NCBI GenBank assembly: GCA_017562135.1
Contig: QEYB01000956.1
Location: forward strand, 186,001 to 250,000
Length of the DNA: 64,000 nucleotides
Source: Dipylidium caninum
Lineage: Eukaryota; Platyhelminthes; Cestoda; Cyclophyllidea; Dipylidiidae
Direction of reading: 5' to 3'
Shown: positions 35,179-49,200 of the stretch, piece by piece
How positions within the stretch are numbered: position 1 is the first letter of the stretch
Layout: every line of letters starts with the position of its first letter
Translations under genes and position numbers: made by a program
The notes under the pieces: generated by a model
Database searches by the model: none
What the model was told of the DNA's origin: nothing
Seen by the model: only the letters and a program-made list of their open reading frames with translations

Positions 35179-36887
35179 CATCTTGTATACTATTTTACTA
35201 CCGCGACCGCTTTCGATGACTCTGGATCTTATTTCCATTTTTGGTCCTGTTTGTATTTTGAATGAGTATTTTGAATATATCTCCTATAACCATGGGAACA
35301 TTGTCCAAGGTAAATCTTGGCATTTTCGAACAATTTTTGTTTCATTTTGAAACATTATCAATGGTTAATCGCTAATATTTGCAAGCTATTTTGCAGCGAT
35401 GAAGCAAACGTTTGAATGATAACGTTGGTGGGCTAACTCTGGCATAAGTTTCTTGTCGAGATGTAGACACGTTGTGGCTCCTCGCTCCTTTATGAATGGG
35501 GGCTGGTAGTACGGACAAGTTACCTTTAGCATAGCGTACTGGGAATGTTCGGGAGGAAATGAGACCACTTTAGTCTTCGTAGAAACGGGTTGCCTTAAAT
35601 TTCCCGGATTCGAGTAGCCTAAGCCATATTCAAACTTACGCCAAAAGCTTTTTGATGTGCTGTCAAGTAAAAAAACAGTAGACTAATAGTAATGCCAACG
35701 TAGGCGTGTGCAGGACACAGATTTGATGACACTAAGTCCGAGATAATCCATTTCCTACATGTTTTGACCCCGCCGGGAATCATTTGGTCTCTAATGTCTT
35801 TCAACAGATTTGCATAATCTGTGGGTCAATTTCGGGTGGAGTCTTTCCTCAATGTACAATAATTTGAGCACTCGCATTTTTCGAAAGAAATACATTGGGC
35901 CTAGCCAAGTGACCAAAATTAAGGGTCGCGAGAAACAAGTAATTTTGCATTGAAGCAATGGGAACAATGTATTATCAAAAGTGGGTATCATTTATAAGAG
36001 TACGCTTAAATGCGTTGCCGACGATTTGTAGAGGTAGAAGTAGGATAGCTGAGCGTTCCGCAAATTTTGGAAATATCATGCAATATTACCTATCATACAC
36101 TGTGTTCGTTACTCCCAAGGCAGTTTCCCTTCATATTTCGTTAAGAATAGGCAGTTTGAAGAAAACGGTGTCAACTTCCATATGGGCAGCCTCCAGACTG
36201 TTTGAATTTGAGTATAGCGTGCAGTCGTAGTTTTCGGAGGGGAATGCGATAAATCGAACAGCACGGAAACAATCAAGTATAAATTTGGTATCCGATTGTT
36301 TTTCTCAATTGTTAAACAAAAAATAACTTAAAAGATTTCCATGCGGAAGATAGGGGTATCGGTGTTGGGAAATGACCCCAATAATCAGAGTACAAAATGT
36401 AGTAGCCTCGGAGATACAGTCAGTTAGGGGCTGCAGAACTCTGAGAGGTGCACGATCTATCTTTACTAAAGGTTACTAAGACGTCTCTACTTAAAGGTAG
36501 TTTTGATATGATTTAATCAAATACCATGATATTATGACAGCTATTAAAAAATTGATCGCATACTTGTATTTAACAATCTAAAATCACTAATAATAAATTA
36601 CGAAGTTTACAGTGTTACTGAACAAATGGTTAAACATTGCTCCCACCGCGGTAAACGCGAGTGCTTTTCCTTTTGTCGATCGTTTTTCAGTGGCGCGCAA
36701 TCCGGCGAGTCGTATGTTTTAGTTGTTGACTAACTGCGTTCTGGTCTTATCTTTTCCTTGTTCGCGTTTTTTAGCAAGTTCCCTTTTATATTTTAGGGTG
36801 TTTGTGCCTGTCTAATTAGTTAGTTTGCTGTCTGATGTTTAATATAAACTGTGCTGCACTTCACATCTTTCCCATTTAGTTACTCTT
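35179..36887. other. Intergenic region; TAF6 promoter side
   Basis: No gene is recognised. The 36640-36720 stretch is GC-richer (ccaccgcggtaaacgcgag; tggcgcgcaatccggcgag) and lies near the expected TAF6 5' end. A T-rich acceptor (tcccatttag) ends at 36879, suggesting a TAF6 5' UTR intron or a leader acceptor. Confidence 0.4.
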
Positions 36888-39800
36888 ATGTTTTTGGAGG
36901 AAAGGAAGAAGATAAATCGTCTTTCTCGCAAGGTTTCCAGTACTGGCGGGCCTAAAAAGCGTATTCTCAATAGTCGCTTGCCAACAAAATCTCTTAAGAG
37001 CCAGAAACATTCAAGTACAAATGGCATCCATTCTTCCCGCTACACTTCATCTAGACACCTCGATTTCCCAGTGGAATTTTTTAAGCTCTGTGCTGAACTC
37101 AATGCAGTCAGTCCTTTTCCTGTAGAAGGCATTGCCATTTTGCAAAAGCATCTACATCTAATAACCACCGCACTTGTGCAGAACGCCGTTCGCAACATGG
37201 AACAGCATCGTCGGGGTACACCCCACATCTCTGATATAGATTCTGCGGCGTTAGCAATGGGTTTAGACATACCTTACGGTGCAGCAACCGGGGAACTCAT
37301 ACCTTTGCGTACCAATGGTCGGAACGCTGCTCCCGGTGTGGGCGGAAAAATGATATTAATTCGCAGAGACAAGGAAGTAGATATCAAGACTATTCTCAGA
37401 CGACAACCGACTCCAGTTGTTTATGATATCAGTCTATCAGGTTAAATTAACTTTCATCGATTCCTACCTTACTTTATCATTTTATCTTTTGAGAGAGGTT
37501 TTTTTGTCTCTAGTGCATTGGCTAGCAATAGATGGTGTGCAGCCGACATCACCACAGAACCCTCCTCCCGAGTTTCTGCGTCGAATGGCTATGTTGGCAG
37601 GTACCCAGACGCCTAAGGCGGTATGCAGTGCCATGAACCCTACTGGAAAAATTGAGGACTCGCAGCAGTTATCTGTTGACCCAAAGGGGGATAGGTGTAG
37701 GCCAGGCGATGGTAGAATTTCTCATCCACGTGTTATGCAGGCTCTTCATATCGAGGTAAACACAGGTTTGCACAGATAATTTTGTCTATGACGGCCAATT
37801 TTGCGCATTAATTTTTCTCATGCAATAGCAGCTATTAGATCGTCTTCAGGACTTTTTTGTGTTTTCTATGCTGTAATATGGGAGACAAGTATTTATACCG
37901 AATACTATATGTAAATAATTTTTTAGAACTATTTCTCGGATTTTATTATTCCTTTTCGAGATTAACATGGTTTCTACCATTAGTTTGTGATATCTCTTAG
38001 AGATTGGCTTTTATTTGCAATTCAATTTCATCATGATCGTGCAGGTTTAAATTTATTGGTGTCTGTAGTACTGCCTTCCTCGTAGCTCAACCTGACTGTC
38101 TCTTTTTCTTGATACTTTGCTTCCATTTTGATTTTGTCGCGAGTTTACGTATTCCTTGTTAATTTTTGGGTGGATGGGAGAACAATTTGTGATGCATATT
38201 CTTCTTAAAACAATTCAATTTTGCAACTTAAGGTGCATATTTTTGTCTATTTTTCTTCCATCATTCCCTACAGACAATTGTGTAAATTTGCTCATTTTCA
38301 ATATTATTACTTTGAGTATCTTCTGATCCCTAAGCATTATGCTAAGTACATTTGAGGATTACCTTTGCCATTTCAGAAGAAATAATGTGAATGGCACTTT
38401 ATTAAGGACTTTGGTCTTCGACATACTGCGATACCACAGCCATTTCTAGTTTACGCTACCTCCATTCTTTTTCAGCGGCGTCCACAAGAAGTGAGCCAGG
38501 AGTTAATGCTCTACTTTCGTGAGCTCACAGAAGCCTGCGTTGGAGCTAATGAAAACCGCCGTCGAGACGCATTGGCAAACGCTACCATGGACACCGGTCT
38601 CCAGCCCCTTGTACCTTATCTAGTCACCTTCATCGCTGAAGGTGTAGGTTCCAACCGTTGCTCTTTAACTTTCTAATTTATGTACCTTTTACCATTAATC
38701 AACCTTTTTTCCAGATCCGTCTGAACGCAATCAACAGTAACCTTGCTATCCTCATCTATTTGGTACGCCTGACTAAGGCGTTGGTGGACAATCCCAATGT
38801 ATCGTTGAAGGCCTATCTTCAGAGTCTCGTGCCAGGCATTATAACTTGCAGCCTCTGTCGTCAAGTTTGCGCGAAGCCGATCACGGATAACCATTGGGCG
38901 CTGCGTGACTTCGCTGCCAAACAGCTCGTTGCCATCTGTAATAAGTAATCACTTTCTCCTACTTTGCATTTCTCATTATTTTTGTAACTGAACCTAGCAG
39001 TTGGGTGACATTTTCATTTTTACCCCTTATTAAATGGTTTCTAGCGCATCAATTCATTTTGCACTCAGGTACAACACTTCCTGTAACGGACTGTACAGTC
39101 GAATAACGCGGGAACTTTACCGCGTTTTGTCAACGTGGATTGAGGGCAAATCAGCAGCTACTTCGGAGCACTTACTTACTACTCCTCCATCTGCGTCATT
39201 GGCTGGCGGTGCTGCCACCAGCGCCAATGATGCCACCGATCAATCGGGCGTCGTCGGCCAAATCGACCACACGCGTAAAGATATAACAGGGATAACTCGA
39301 GTATCCTTAGGCATGGCCGTTGACTCTCTCAACACTCTCTACGGCACGCTAACCTGTATAACTGAGTTTGGGGGGAATTGTCTTCGTATGCTTGTTTTTC
39401 CACGTCTGCCTGCTTTGTGCAGGCGCCTAACTCGCATGACTTCTGAACCGGTCTCCACGACCTCACAATCCGCTATTCCTGCTTCAAACTCATCAGAGGT
39501 AGTAGTAGTAATGAATCAAGAAGGCTTTCAACAGACCCTCAACTCTTCATCCCCCAAGACTGCCCTCTCAAACGCGGAGATGAGATCACTGGACTCACTT
39601 AAGAAACTCATGAATGTGGGTGGTCGCCACGCTAAATTTACCTTTTAATTACCTATTTTGATTGTCTACTCCATTTGTGATGCAGACACGATTCGTGAGC
39701 CTGCTAGCAGAGTGGCGCGTAAGACAGAACATGGCGGTTACTCAGGAAGCCTACAAGGCTGATTACGGGGTGATGGCGTCTTGCCTGTTCGTGTCAGCTG

Positions 39801-39892
39801 CACAAGCGGAGCCTCCACGACCCCATCCAACACCTGGGGGAGCCCTCATTGTAACTAAACCACAGCCCACTCCAATACTCCTCGCTAGCTAG
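36888..39892 (+). CDS. TAF6: Transcription initiation factor TFIID subunit 6 (TAF6)
   Basis: TFIID core subunit; its histone fold pairs with TAF9 and the HEAT-like C-terminal domain follows. Exons: 36888-37440, 37514-37755, 38476-38643, 38715-38944, 39069-39615, 39686-39892 (648 residues, phases consistent). The histone fold lies at about 60-130 (FPVEGIAILQKHLHLIT, RRGTPHISDIDSAALAMGL) after a basic N-terminal extension. The family blocks are VHWLAIDGVQP, ELMLYFRELTEACVG, NLAILIYLVRLTKALVDNP and DNHWALRDFAAKQLVAIC. Within the HEAT domain, a Ser/Ala/Thr-rich insertion of about 50 residues follows STWIEGK before LYGTLTCITEFGGNCLRMLVFPRL. The protein ends soon after AYKADYGVM and lacks the long Pro/Ser/Thr-rich tail of human TAF6. 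The histone fold is diverged; the HEAT part is decisive. Identity is firm. Confidence 0.93.
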
Positions 39893-42800
39893 GAATAACC
39901 CGGACAGCTCCCCCACCCCTGTCTTCTGTAAATCCAGATCTATCTGTACAAAGTCTTAGTGTGTCGTGTAATCGTGTGTTACTTGACTCCTATTCCTGAT
40001 TCGAGTGGATATTGTTGCTGCTAAATGACTATTACGTACTCGTTATGGCATTAGCCTATCAATTTACTCGACATCGGAGGGCGTCAGGCGTGTCAGGGGT
40101 TCGATTTCGGCTGATGCCCAGTCATGTAAGGATTCCGGCTAGCTGTATTGTTCTCAGCGCGTATCGAGGTTCGAGAGGTGTCTCCACGTATTAATGGCCA
40201 ATAGTTGAATTGTTGTAAAGCTGTGGGCGGTTGAACACTCACTTTACTGTCCGGGGTGACGGCATTTTATGCGTATCGGGCGTGTCAAGAAGATGTCTTG
40301 AGCGCGGTTCACTCACCGTGTGTCTAAAACGCAGCTATTTACATTGCGATCATTGATGCAGTGTAGGACCCATAGCAATTCAGAATATGGGTTTCAAAAG
40401 CTTTCAGAGACCCGCAATGTCTAAAGTCGTATAGGGAGTATTTCTTTCGGTACGGCTTTGTAAATATGATATTCTAGCCACAAAGAGGGTTACAAAAAGA
40501 AATATTACAATTAGAGAGAATTAAAAACAAAATGATGGTGAACGGGAACCCTTTGACGTAATGGCTCACAAACCGATTTACGGCCCCTCAGTAAGCCCTT
40601 CATTAGTGCCTCATTGCGTTAAATCACAGGAGTTATGTTCGTTAGATATTCGTTTTCATCAATGTTCCTTATTGTCACCTGAAAATAATAAATGAATGTG
40701 CTCAGTTTTATGGTACGCAAAGCTTTCTAAACCAATCTAAATTAGGTTGATGTTTATTTAATTATATATAAGGCTGAAATGTCGATTCTATTTTGTTAGC
40801 TATGAGTGGCTAGTTCTATGAGCTTATTTGAGACTCCTTGCCATTTTAACAGGAATAAATTGGATCACCCCTTAATCTAACCTACTTAAAGCTTTTGAAG
40901 GACGAAGTACTACAACATATGCACAAGTGAAGTTTGTTTTCAGCGTTGCCACGCGCATGTTTTTTGCCGAAGCAGGATTTACATCTCGGTGCCTACTGTT
41001 AATGCACTAGAAAGTGGCTAATAATGACATTAATTTGAGGATCGGCGTTGCTACATTAAAGATTCTCAGATTTAGTACCCACATTTAGGGCTTTGCCTGT
41101 CTCGAACGCGGTTTGGTACTTCGGGAAATTGGGTGAGTCGTGCTCGACGCATGTTTAACAATAATGAAAATTCATCCTCCCTCGATTGTTATAAACCAAT
41201 AGTTTAAGCACGTGGGCATAGTGGACGTAGTAAATGAATTGCCCCCCCCCCCCGAGAGTTCATGCAGGTGAATGACCTTGTGATAGTATTAATACTTCTT
41301 ATCTAGGGCGTGATTCGAGTATTGGTGTGCAAGGGCTGCCGCGCTGTTTCGTATTTAAAGTAAGGGTTTCGTTTAACGTTAAGCCCTTAATCATCGATTT
41401 GGTTAGCGCTTGCGCCGTTAATTAAACAATCTGGCTGAAAAACTGTTGTCCGCTTTTTGTTAATGTGACTAAGCGGTGTTTAGGTCATGAAGACCATCAT
41501 TTATTTCTTTCCTATTAACCCGCGAGTATTTGTACTTGGAGCACTCTAAAACAGTTATCATGACAATTATAATCTTATTTATATTGTGCGGTTCATCATC
41601 GGTTTTCACTTGTCCTGGTAAATTTTGTTTGCCCATTTATCCTAGTCAGGAATTCAAGGAATTCTATGTCAAAATAATGTTTGCCTCACCTCCATTTTCC
41701 CCAATGAGGATGGATTTGAGACATACCCCCCAAAATACCCCTTTGATTCCGTAAAATTGTGTCGGGAAGCGTTGAGTTCTTTGGAAAAATAAATAATCTA
41801 ATTTAAATGCTAACTGCTACGGGGAATGACTAAAATAATATTGTACTTTTCCCGTCTCAAATGGAATCCCCAAGGGGATGCTTAAATAGTCCTTTTCCGA
41901 TGTTTTTTGGCAGCCATTTTGGCTTAATATGTACATCACCTTTAAATTTGTCAGTTTATGCTTTTATGTATTTCGGAGCTTTGAATCAATCATTTTTAGA
42001 CATCTCAATTGAGATAGTTTATGCACCTTATCTCAGTGTCGATTCTTTCAATTTATTTATCTCTGAGACTCGTATTGACTTAATACCACGGCTTTCGCTA
42101 AATTTTGTCCTTTTAGGGGCGCATATATTATCCTCCGCTTCTCCTGTAGCTGCGCTTTAAGATTTCACTTATTACATATACGCCCCTAACCTGCATATAC
42201 CAGCCCATCGATTTTTGTTTTTATCTTGTTTCTACCTTTGCTAAAAACACAGGTACGCTCCCCTCCCTTACTAGTCACGTGAATTGGAGTGGGGTGGTAA
42301 ATATTATAGATGTTATTCTTATTGTGGTCCTACTAAGTGCCATATTACGACCTAATTCAGAATAAATACTGCTGTGAATTTGTTTTGTTCTTTGTCCTAA
42401 GGCTTCTTCCGATCATCGCCTTGTCGGTTATTCATGGTAATTTATCCTTAGATCCTTCCTATTGTCAGGTTCATACACGAGTTTTACGGTTTTCAAATGG
42501 CTAATGACGTTTGAGGAAGTAAATACATATTCTCTAACGAACTTTAGAGGAATCAAAGTGTTCGTAGAGTAAATATCTTAATTATGGGTTTTCTGACACC
42601 TATTTTGATTAACAGATTACTCGACTTTCTTACTTTGTGGCCTTGAGCAGCCTTTTATTTTATTTGCTGTTATTGTCGGTCTGTCATCTTCAATTTTAAC
42701 GCTTTGCCACCGCATAAGCATGCGTATGCGTAAAAATTTGGCTTTGAGACCACCTGTATGCACACATTAGAGATAACTCCTTTTCCTTTGTGTTGCTCGG

Positions 42801-43621
42801 TTTTGATAATTTTTCTAAATACATGAACTCAAGCAAAATATGTACGTATATCCTTTTAATTTTGACACCTCTTTATAATTCCGTCTGACCAAAATAACAA
42901 TATCCGCTTATATTTCCTAATTCGTCATAATCCGGCTTATTGGTAGGTTAATTCCTATCTCTATCATTCCTCTTTCGGAGATTTACAGAGTTAGCACTCT
43001 TACTTTGTTGTTTTCTTTTTATAAGTCTGTCCTAATCTTAGTTATGCCTTTTCGGTCTGTTAGTTATTTATGCTCTGCAAAGTGTCCTCTATTTTCGTGT
43101 TTCGAATAAAAGAATGATGCGCACAAAAAATTCCACTTGACTGTTAATTCTTTTTCTTCGGACCTACTTCCATTTCGGGTGTGATGGATTATATTTAAAT
43201 CATTATAGCACCCGAGCTCTTCTTAATCCCCCTGTAATGTATCAATTGGTATTAAAGCATCATGCTATTATTCACCTATATTTATATGAGGAGAGATATT
43301 TTGCGAGTCAACTATTTGCCTTAATGCATTGTATACATTTTCTTTATCCTCTGCATTCATTTATTTAATATTGATTTGAATTTCAAAAGCGCTAAATTTG
43401 GAGTCAAATGACGGAATTCTCAGATATTGACATAAATAGCTAGTTTGAATTCTCGTAGTAGGGTGGAAAGGGTTGTCTTATGGAATTTTTATCCATAAAT
43501 GTCGTAAATATATTTATGGTAGATCTACATTTTGATTATAGACTGTAAAACATCCCAGGGACTCAAGTTTCAAATCTCGTTTAGGACATAAGTTATTTTC
43601 ACTTTTCTTACCAGATTCGAA
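39893..43621. other. Intergenic region between TAF6 and the MAP kinase kinase
   Basis: No gene is recognised. It contains a run of 12 C at 41242-41253 and long T-rich stretches. Two plus-strand open frames (41530-41754, 41861-42160) show no family motif; both are hydrophobic because of T-rich composition. Confidence 0.4.
41242..41253 (+). repeat. Poly-C homopolymer run
   Basis: Twelve consecutive C bases, a mononucleotide run prone to length polymorphism and sequencing error. Confidence 0.85.
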
Positions 43622-46292
43622 ATGTCTGGTTTGGCGGACAGCACACCTTTAGGTGCTGGCGGGGACCATGTAGAAGGCGGTTTGGAACCCTCAAGACCGA
43701 ATTCAAGCTCGCAGCCACAGGCCTCGGGATTACGTTTTGCTGGTAAGAGGCAAGTGGTAATTCAGAACCTCGACCTCAGTCCTCTTCGGTTGGACGAACC
43801 TCCCCGCCATCACACTTCTGCCTCCTCCACCACATCCTCCTCAGTGGCGAGTACTAACTCCGCGTCGAAACCCACACGTGTTCGGCTACCACCTCTAACC
43901 AACATTGGCGCCATCGACGTCGCTGCTGGTGGTTCATCCTCTTCCGTCCTTCGTCATGATCGTGGGGGAAACAATAAACCAAGCGATCGCATGAGCACGG
44001 GACCTGTCGACCTCGCTGCCGCGTAAGGTCTTTTTTCTAATCAGATGTTTGTATCTTGGACCATTATAATATCCTTAAGCTATTACTTGAACAGACCAAA
44101 GGTTGGCTATGTGTGAGTAATTTTTGCGCGTAACCATAAATTCTTTCGATATATTCAGTCAACGGCAATTGGATGACCAACAACTAGACGACAGTCAGCG
44201 CGAAAGGATTGAAGAATTTCTGCGCTGCAAGAAAGACATTCGTGAGTTGCATCCAGAGGACTTCACAAAAATATCTGAGTTGGGCTCAGGCAATTGGGGT
44301 GTGGTCAGTCGTGTGCGCTACAATCGGGCTGATATCATAATGGCCAAAAAGACTATCCGTTTGGACATAAAGCACGAAGTTGGCACACAGATCTTACGGG
44401 AACTTGAGGTTAGTTTTGTTTTTCCTATCACTAATAAAAGGCTCACTGTATCTGTTTATAACGTTTATCCGTTGAAGTCCTTTCATAAATTAGTCTTGAC
44501 CGAATTGGTTTTTATTGGTGATAGTCATAAGAAGGCGATTTTTTCCGCGAAATATGCAAATATCCTATTTCCTTGGGACTCGAAGTTTGTATATACTTAT
44601 AATTCATCAGTGAGCAACTTTGTATTAGAAGGTTCCTTGATGTTTAATAGGATACTGTATCACCATTATCCACCTATTATGGCAGTGGACATATGGAGTA
44701 TCACAAAAAACGCATTCAAGTATTGGTAATACCAAAGTGGTACATTACGCCCCTAGTGTTTGAATCTTGTCGAGAGTTGAAGCGTTGAAAACCATTTCTA
44801 ATTCGTGTTAGGGCATATAACGGAGGTTTTACAGCTACTTTTTGAAGAAGTTTTTGTGTGTACTTGTTTAAAAAAAATCCCTCTGGTGTTTTTTTTTAAT
44901 TCTTAAGATTTAATCTATAATTAAACAGTCCCATTTGCATACATTATTCATGAGGTAAGGAATGCATCTTGAATCACAATCGACTTGTTGATGTACCGCG
45001 CACGCAATTGCTTTCGGCTTCTCTGAGGTACCTGTATCGATCGTTTTCGTTTCATGTATCTATCATACCAATTTTACATTCTAGATCCTTCATGATTGCG
45101 CGTCACCGTACATTATTGGTTTCTATGGCGCCTTCCTGGCAGACGGCAACATCAATATATGCATGGAGTACATGGACGGAGGCAGTTTGGATATTGTTTT
45201 AAAGCACGCTGGTCGGATGCCCGAGCCAATTGTTTCCCGTATCCTCTATGCCGTTCTTTGTGGCCTTGAATATCTGCGAAAACAGTTGAGCATGATTCAC
45301 AGGTAGGTCTGATTCTGCCCAGGTCTTGTCAAATAAGGTTCGTTTTTGATGAGCCTGAGTTGCTGTTCATGAAGATCTTGTGAACAAGGCCTCCAACTTT
45401 GTGGTCGAGTCATGAAAAGTTGGAACAAGTTTATTTTAACTGGTTGCCAGTCATTTCTATTCTTCCCATTTAATTTTTGTGCAGGGATGTGAAGCCGTCC
45501 AACATTCTCATGCGTCGTAATGGGGAGATCAAATTGTGCGACTTTGGAGCTAGCGGCAAGCTGATCGACTCGGTGGCGCACTCATTTGTAGGCTCTCGAT
45601 CTTACATGGCCCCGGAGCGCATCTCAGGTCAGTCTTACAGTACTTCATCAGACGTTTGGAGTCTGGGGTTGACGCTCATCGAACTCGCAACTGGACATTA
45701 TCCAATCCCCGCAATCGAAAATGAAGCACAATACTACACCGGTTTTTCCAGCGATCGACAGACAAATTTGAAGGAACATATCGCTGCTGCAAGAGAGGGA
45801 CGGAAATTGCCTCGTGAGTTTCATTCTAGTAGTAGATATTTTGCAGTTATATCAAAGGGATGGGTGGGTTTTTAATCACGGCCACATGATTCTTACTCTA
45901 CTTCACCCCTTTATCAAGCTGTAACAACTCAGGAACAGGCACCGCTGTCAATCTTCGAGTTATTAGTCCTCATTGTGGAGCAGCCACTGCCACGTCTTCC
46001 GCGGACCTGTTTCAGCGACGATTTTATTGACCTAGTGGCTTCTTGCCTCCGCACAGAAAGTGCGGAGCGGCCATCGCTGGAGATGCTTCAACGTCATGCC
46101 TTCGTTACCACAGTGGCGGGTCTACTGCCTGTCGGAGCGAATCGACGTAGTAGCATCCGATTCCACGACTCTTGCAATACCGCTGCTAGCCACATTCTCG
46201 GCGGCTGTCAGGACACCGCTGCCGACTTCAACATGGATGATATCGCATTCTACCTCTCCCACATTCTGCCAGCTCACGACGGCATTGGCTAA
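43622..46292 (+). CDS. MAP2K1: MAP kinase kinase, MEK1/2 type
   Basis: Dual-specificity kinase that activates ERK downstream of Raf. Exons: 43622-44022, 44159-44408, 45085-45302, 45485-45813, 45919-46292; phases agree, 523 residues. The N-terminal 133 residues are Ser/Pro-rich, longer than in human MEK1, and contain [11 protein letters not shown] (42-52), a likely ERK docking site. The helix [17 protein letters not shown] precedes the kinase domain. Kinase motifs are Gly loop GSGNWGVV (176-183), Lys198 in [33 protein letters not shown], and the activation segment [19 protein letters not shown], with both Ser phosphosites of MEK1 (218/222) and the MEK-type FVGxRSYM. Catalytic RD is split by an intron. 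The proline-rich insert is shorter than human. The activation loop favours MEK1/2 over MKK4/7/3/6. The gene symbol marks the family. Confidence 0.93.
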
Positions 46293-49200
46293 TTACCATT
46301 CTTTAACAAGCATTCATGACGGTGGCGATGATTTAAATCTCCTTCCTCTCTCTGGACGATACGTCTTGCCAACCCTGATGTTGTATTGCTCATTGTGGTT
46401 AGCATTGAACTCCTACTTCTCTTTATCTCCTCTTTCTCGCATTGTATATTATCTCTTTTGTTTGCCTATGTTTTCGGAGCGTCTAAGATTGTGATGATCT
46501 TGTTGATTCTCTATAGTAGTGACGATGGCGGGGACTATTTTAATCTGATTTTTCATTTCTTTATTGGAAGGTTAAAAAAGACGTCATGTTGGAGTATAAA
46601 GAACTTGTTCTCTCACACTTTTGTAACAAATCAGACTCCAGAAATATTTTGTGCCAAACACTTGTCTATTAGGTTATTAGATTACTTAAATCAATCTAAG
46701 TGTTTATTTTTTTCATTATTGCATGTGGGGATGGATTTGGTTGAACTCCACGCTCGCTAATCCCTCCTAAAATCGGTCTGCTACAAAATTCATTTATCAG
46801 TTGTAACGCCTTGGTTTAGTTACTGTGACAATCTTGATGATGGTTCTAAATTTGGTTATCACTTCAAATGAGCTCATGACATTCTTTACAATTGGGTGGC
46901 TACTGACGTCTGACTTGGTGGAGTCGACCTTCAACCTGCACAGTACCGATCAAGGCCCAACTTGCGGTCCAGGGTAGTTCGTTCGGCGCCTAACCAAAAA
47001 CCTTTGAATGATTTCAGCTAGTAATCTCCAGCACAAAGCCTTTTTCTCAAGTGGTTCTAACATCATTTTCCAATTTTTCACCTCAGCATTATTTTGAAAG
47101 TAATCAAAGTGCATGATCCTTAGTACCTTTATAATGCTCAAACGCAGTCGATGCTACTAGAATCACACGAAAATTCAACAAAGTTCGGGCGGCTTTACAC
47201 AGCACTAAAATTTTCAGTCTGCGCATACATTAACTGACGTTACTAACATACCTTCTACTGATTATAACAGTAGTAGAAGTTTAATTTGACGGTTTCCTAT
47301 TTGCTGGAATTATGAGTCATTTCGGAGTGGTTTCATATACATTTAACAGCGCTAAATTTGCCCACCTCTAGCCAATTGATGCAAAAAAAACAATCTTATT
47401 TGGTACCATCGAGGAATACCACGCCAACAATGCAGGTATTTCTTCGTACCTAATTGCATGCTGATTGAGTGCTTTTTAGAATGTGAAAGCCACACGATGG
47501 AAGTTATGACAGTAGGTACTTTCGGGTCATAACCTTCAATTGGGTTAGAAGTCTAACCACACCGAACAATACAATCTGATGATCAGTCAATATTTTAATT
47601 CATGACATTTAAGGCTAGTGATAGCGTTACGCCTAGAGAGCTTCGCTGATGAGTCACCAGATGATTGTCTTATTCCTTCTGTGCCGCGCTCGCTGAGTAA
47701 CACCAGAGGTTGCTTTGTATGGATCTTGCCGTCATACTTCGATGACTGACTTGGGTCGCACAGATAAACATATTTCATCATAATAACAAAAGAGCACAGC
47801 AAGCGAACACTAACTAATCGTACATTTTCCAGATATTTTGCAAAAATTCCCGAACAATTTGCAATTCAGCTGAACCATTCCGTGGTTAATAGATTTCCAG
47901 TCAGATGAACTAAATATCACAAAGGCTGAAAAAAATATCATCCAAAGAACGCCTGTAAGTTCGAGGAGAAACCAAAATAATCAATTACTTTGCTTAAAAA
48001 CAGAAAAAAAAATCAAAAAGTTTGGGTCCCACGGTATTTAAAGCACTGGATTTCATAACGTGACAGATATTAGTAGTAATTGGTGTTTTTTTCGACACCA
48101 CCGGCTCTTCCGTGGAAACAAGCGATATACACAATGTCTCGCATAAACCAATTGTTCACATAGAGGTAGTTCACAACACTTTTTGCCGGTTCTATGTTTT
48201 GTACAAACGGTAACTTATATTGAAGCATTTTCTACACAAAACAGGATTTCGATAGGGAGTAAGTGACAGTCTGGATTATACAATAAGCTTTCACTACAGC
48301 TTGGAAGACAATATCAGAGACTCGCAATTGTAATCTGCAGAATTCGGTTACTGTAAAAAAATTTATGTGGCATGCCAATTAACGAAATTGTACACATACG
48401 GGTAGCATCAAAGAACAAGCCCGTAACTATAAAGGAAATGGCTACCCTGCCTAGAAACGATTGGACCCACGGCATAGCGATGGCTTGGCAGATTTCTCTG
48501 AAATAAATACTTGCTTCGAATACGGCTAAAATTATCATATAATGCAAAGATATGAATTAACGGTTCATCTTTGCAAACTATGCGCAAAAACGTGATCAGA
48601 TTTCAACGAACATTTAACCAAATGAGGCTTTACCGGTTAGTGTATTAATCCTTTACATATGAAACAATGGAAAATGCTAACGCTACGTGACTTCAACTCC
48701 GCACTGTATGCTGAGTGGTCTGTTAGGGTGTACGTGACTATCCAAGGTTGTTTAACCAATCGCCTTCGCTAAATGATTGGCCGTACTTATACTGGTCGAA
48801 CAGAGCATGTTTTTTTCCATCGCTGCATATACAAACTGCTTTGGCCAAATTGTTGCCCAGTCATGGAGATCATAAATCTTTAATTGCAGCATATTATTTT
48901 AAATGTGTTTTTTGTTCTCCACCAGTGGTATTAGTTATCGACGTGGATGTACACAGAAGTTATAGTCATTTGGTGGAGCAGATTAAAGACAATTTGTTTA
49001 TTGCTATAGAAGTAGACGTATATCATAGATTATTATTAGTCGTTAGAGAATAATACTCCGTAAATACTCCGATTTTTTTTTTATAGACCCTATCTACTGT
49101 CTATGATTGTAGTGTCTTAACGGAACGTAAAAGGTACAATTCACAGGAAGTCGGTTATCGTAACGATGGGTAATTAGTTAGGATCTTTACCTTCAATTAA

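Noticed and set aside
41861..42160. Hydrophobic 99-codon frame
   Set aside because: The hydrophobicity follows from T-rich sequence; no start context, family motif or splice partners.
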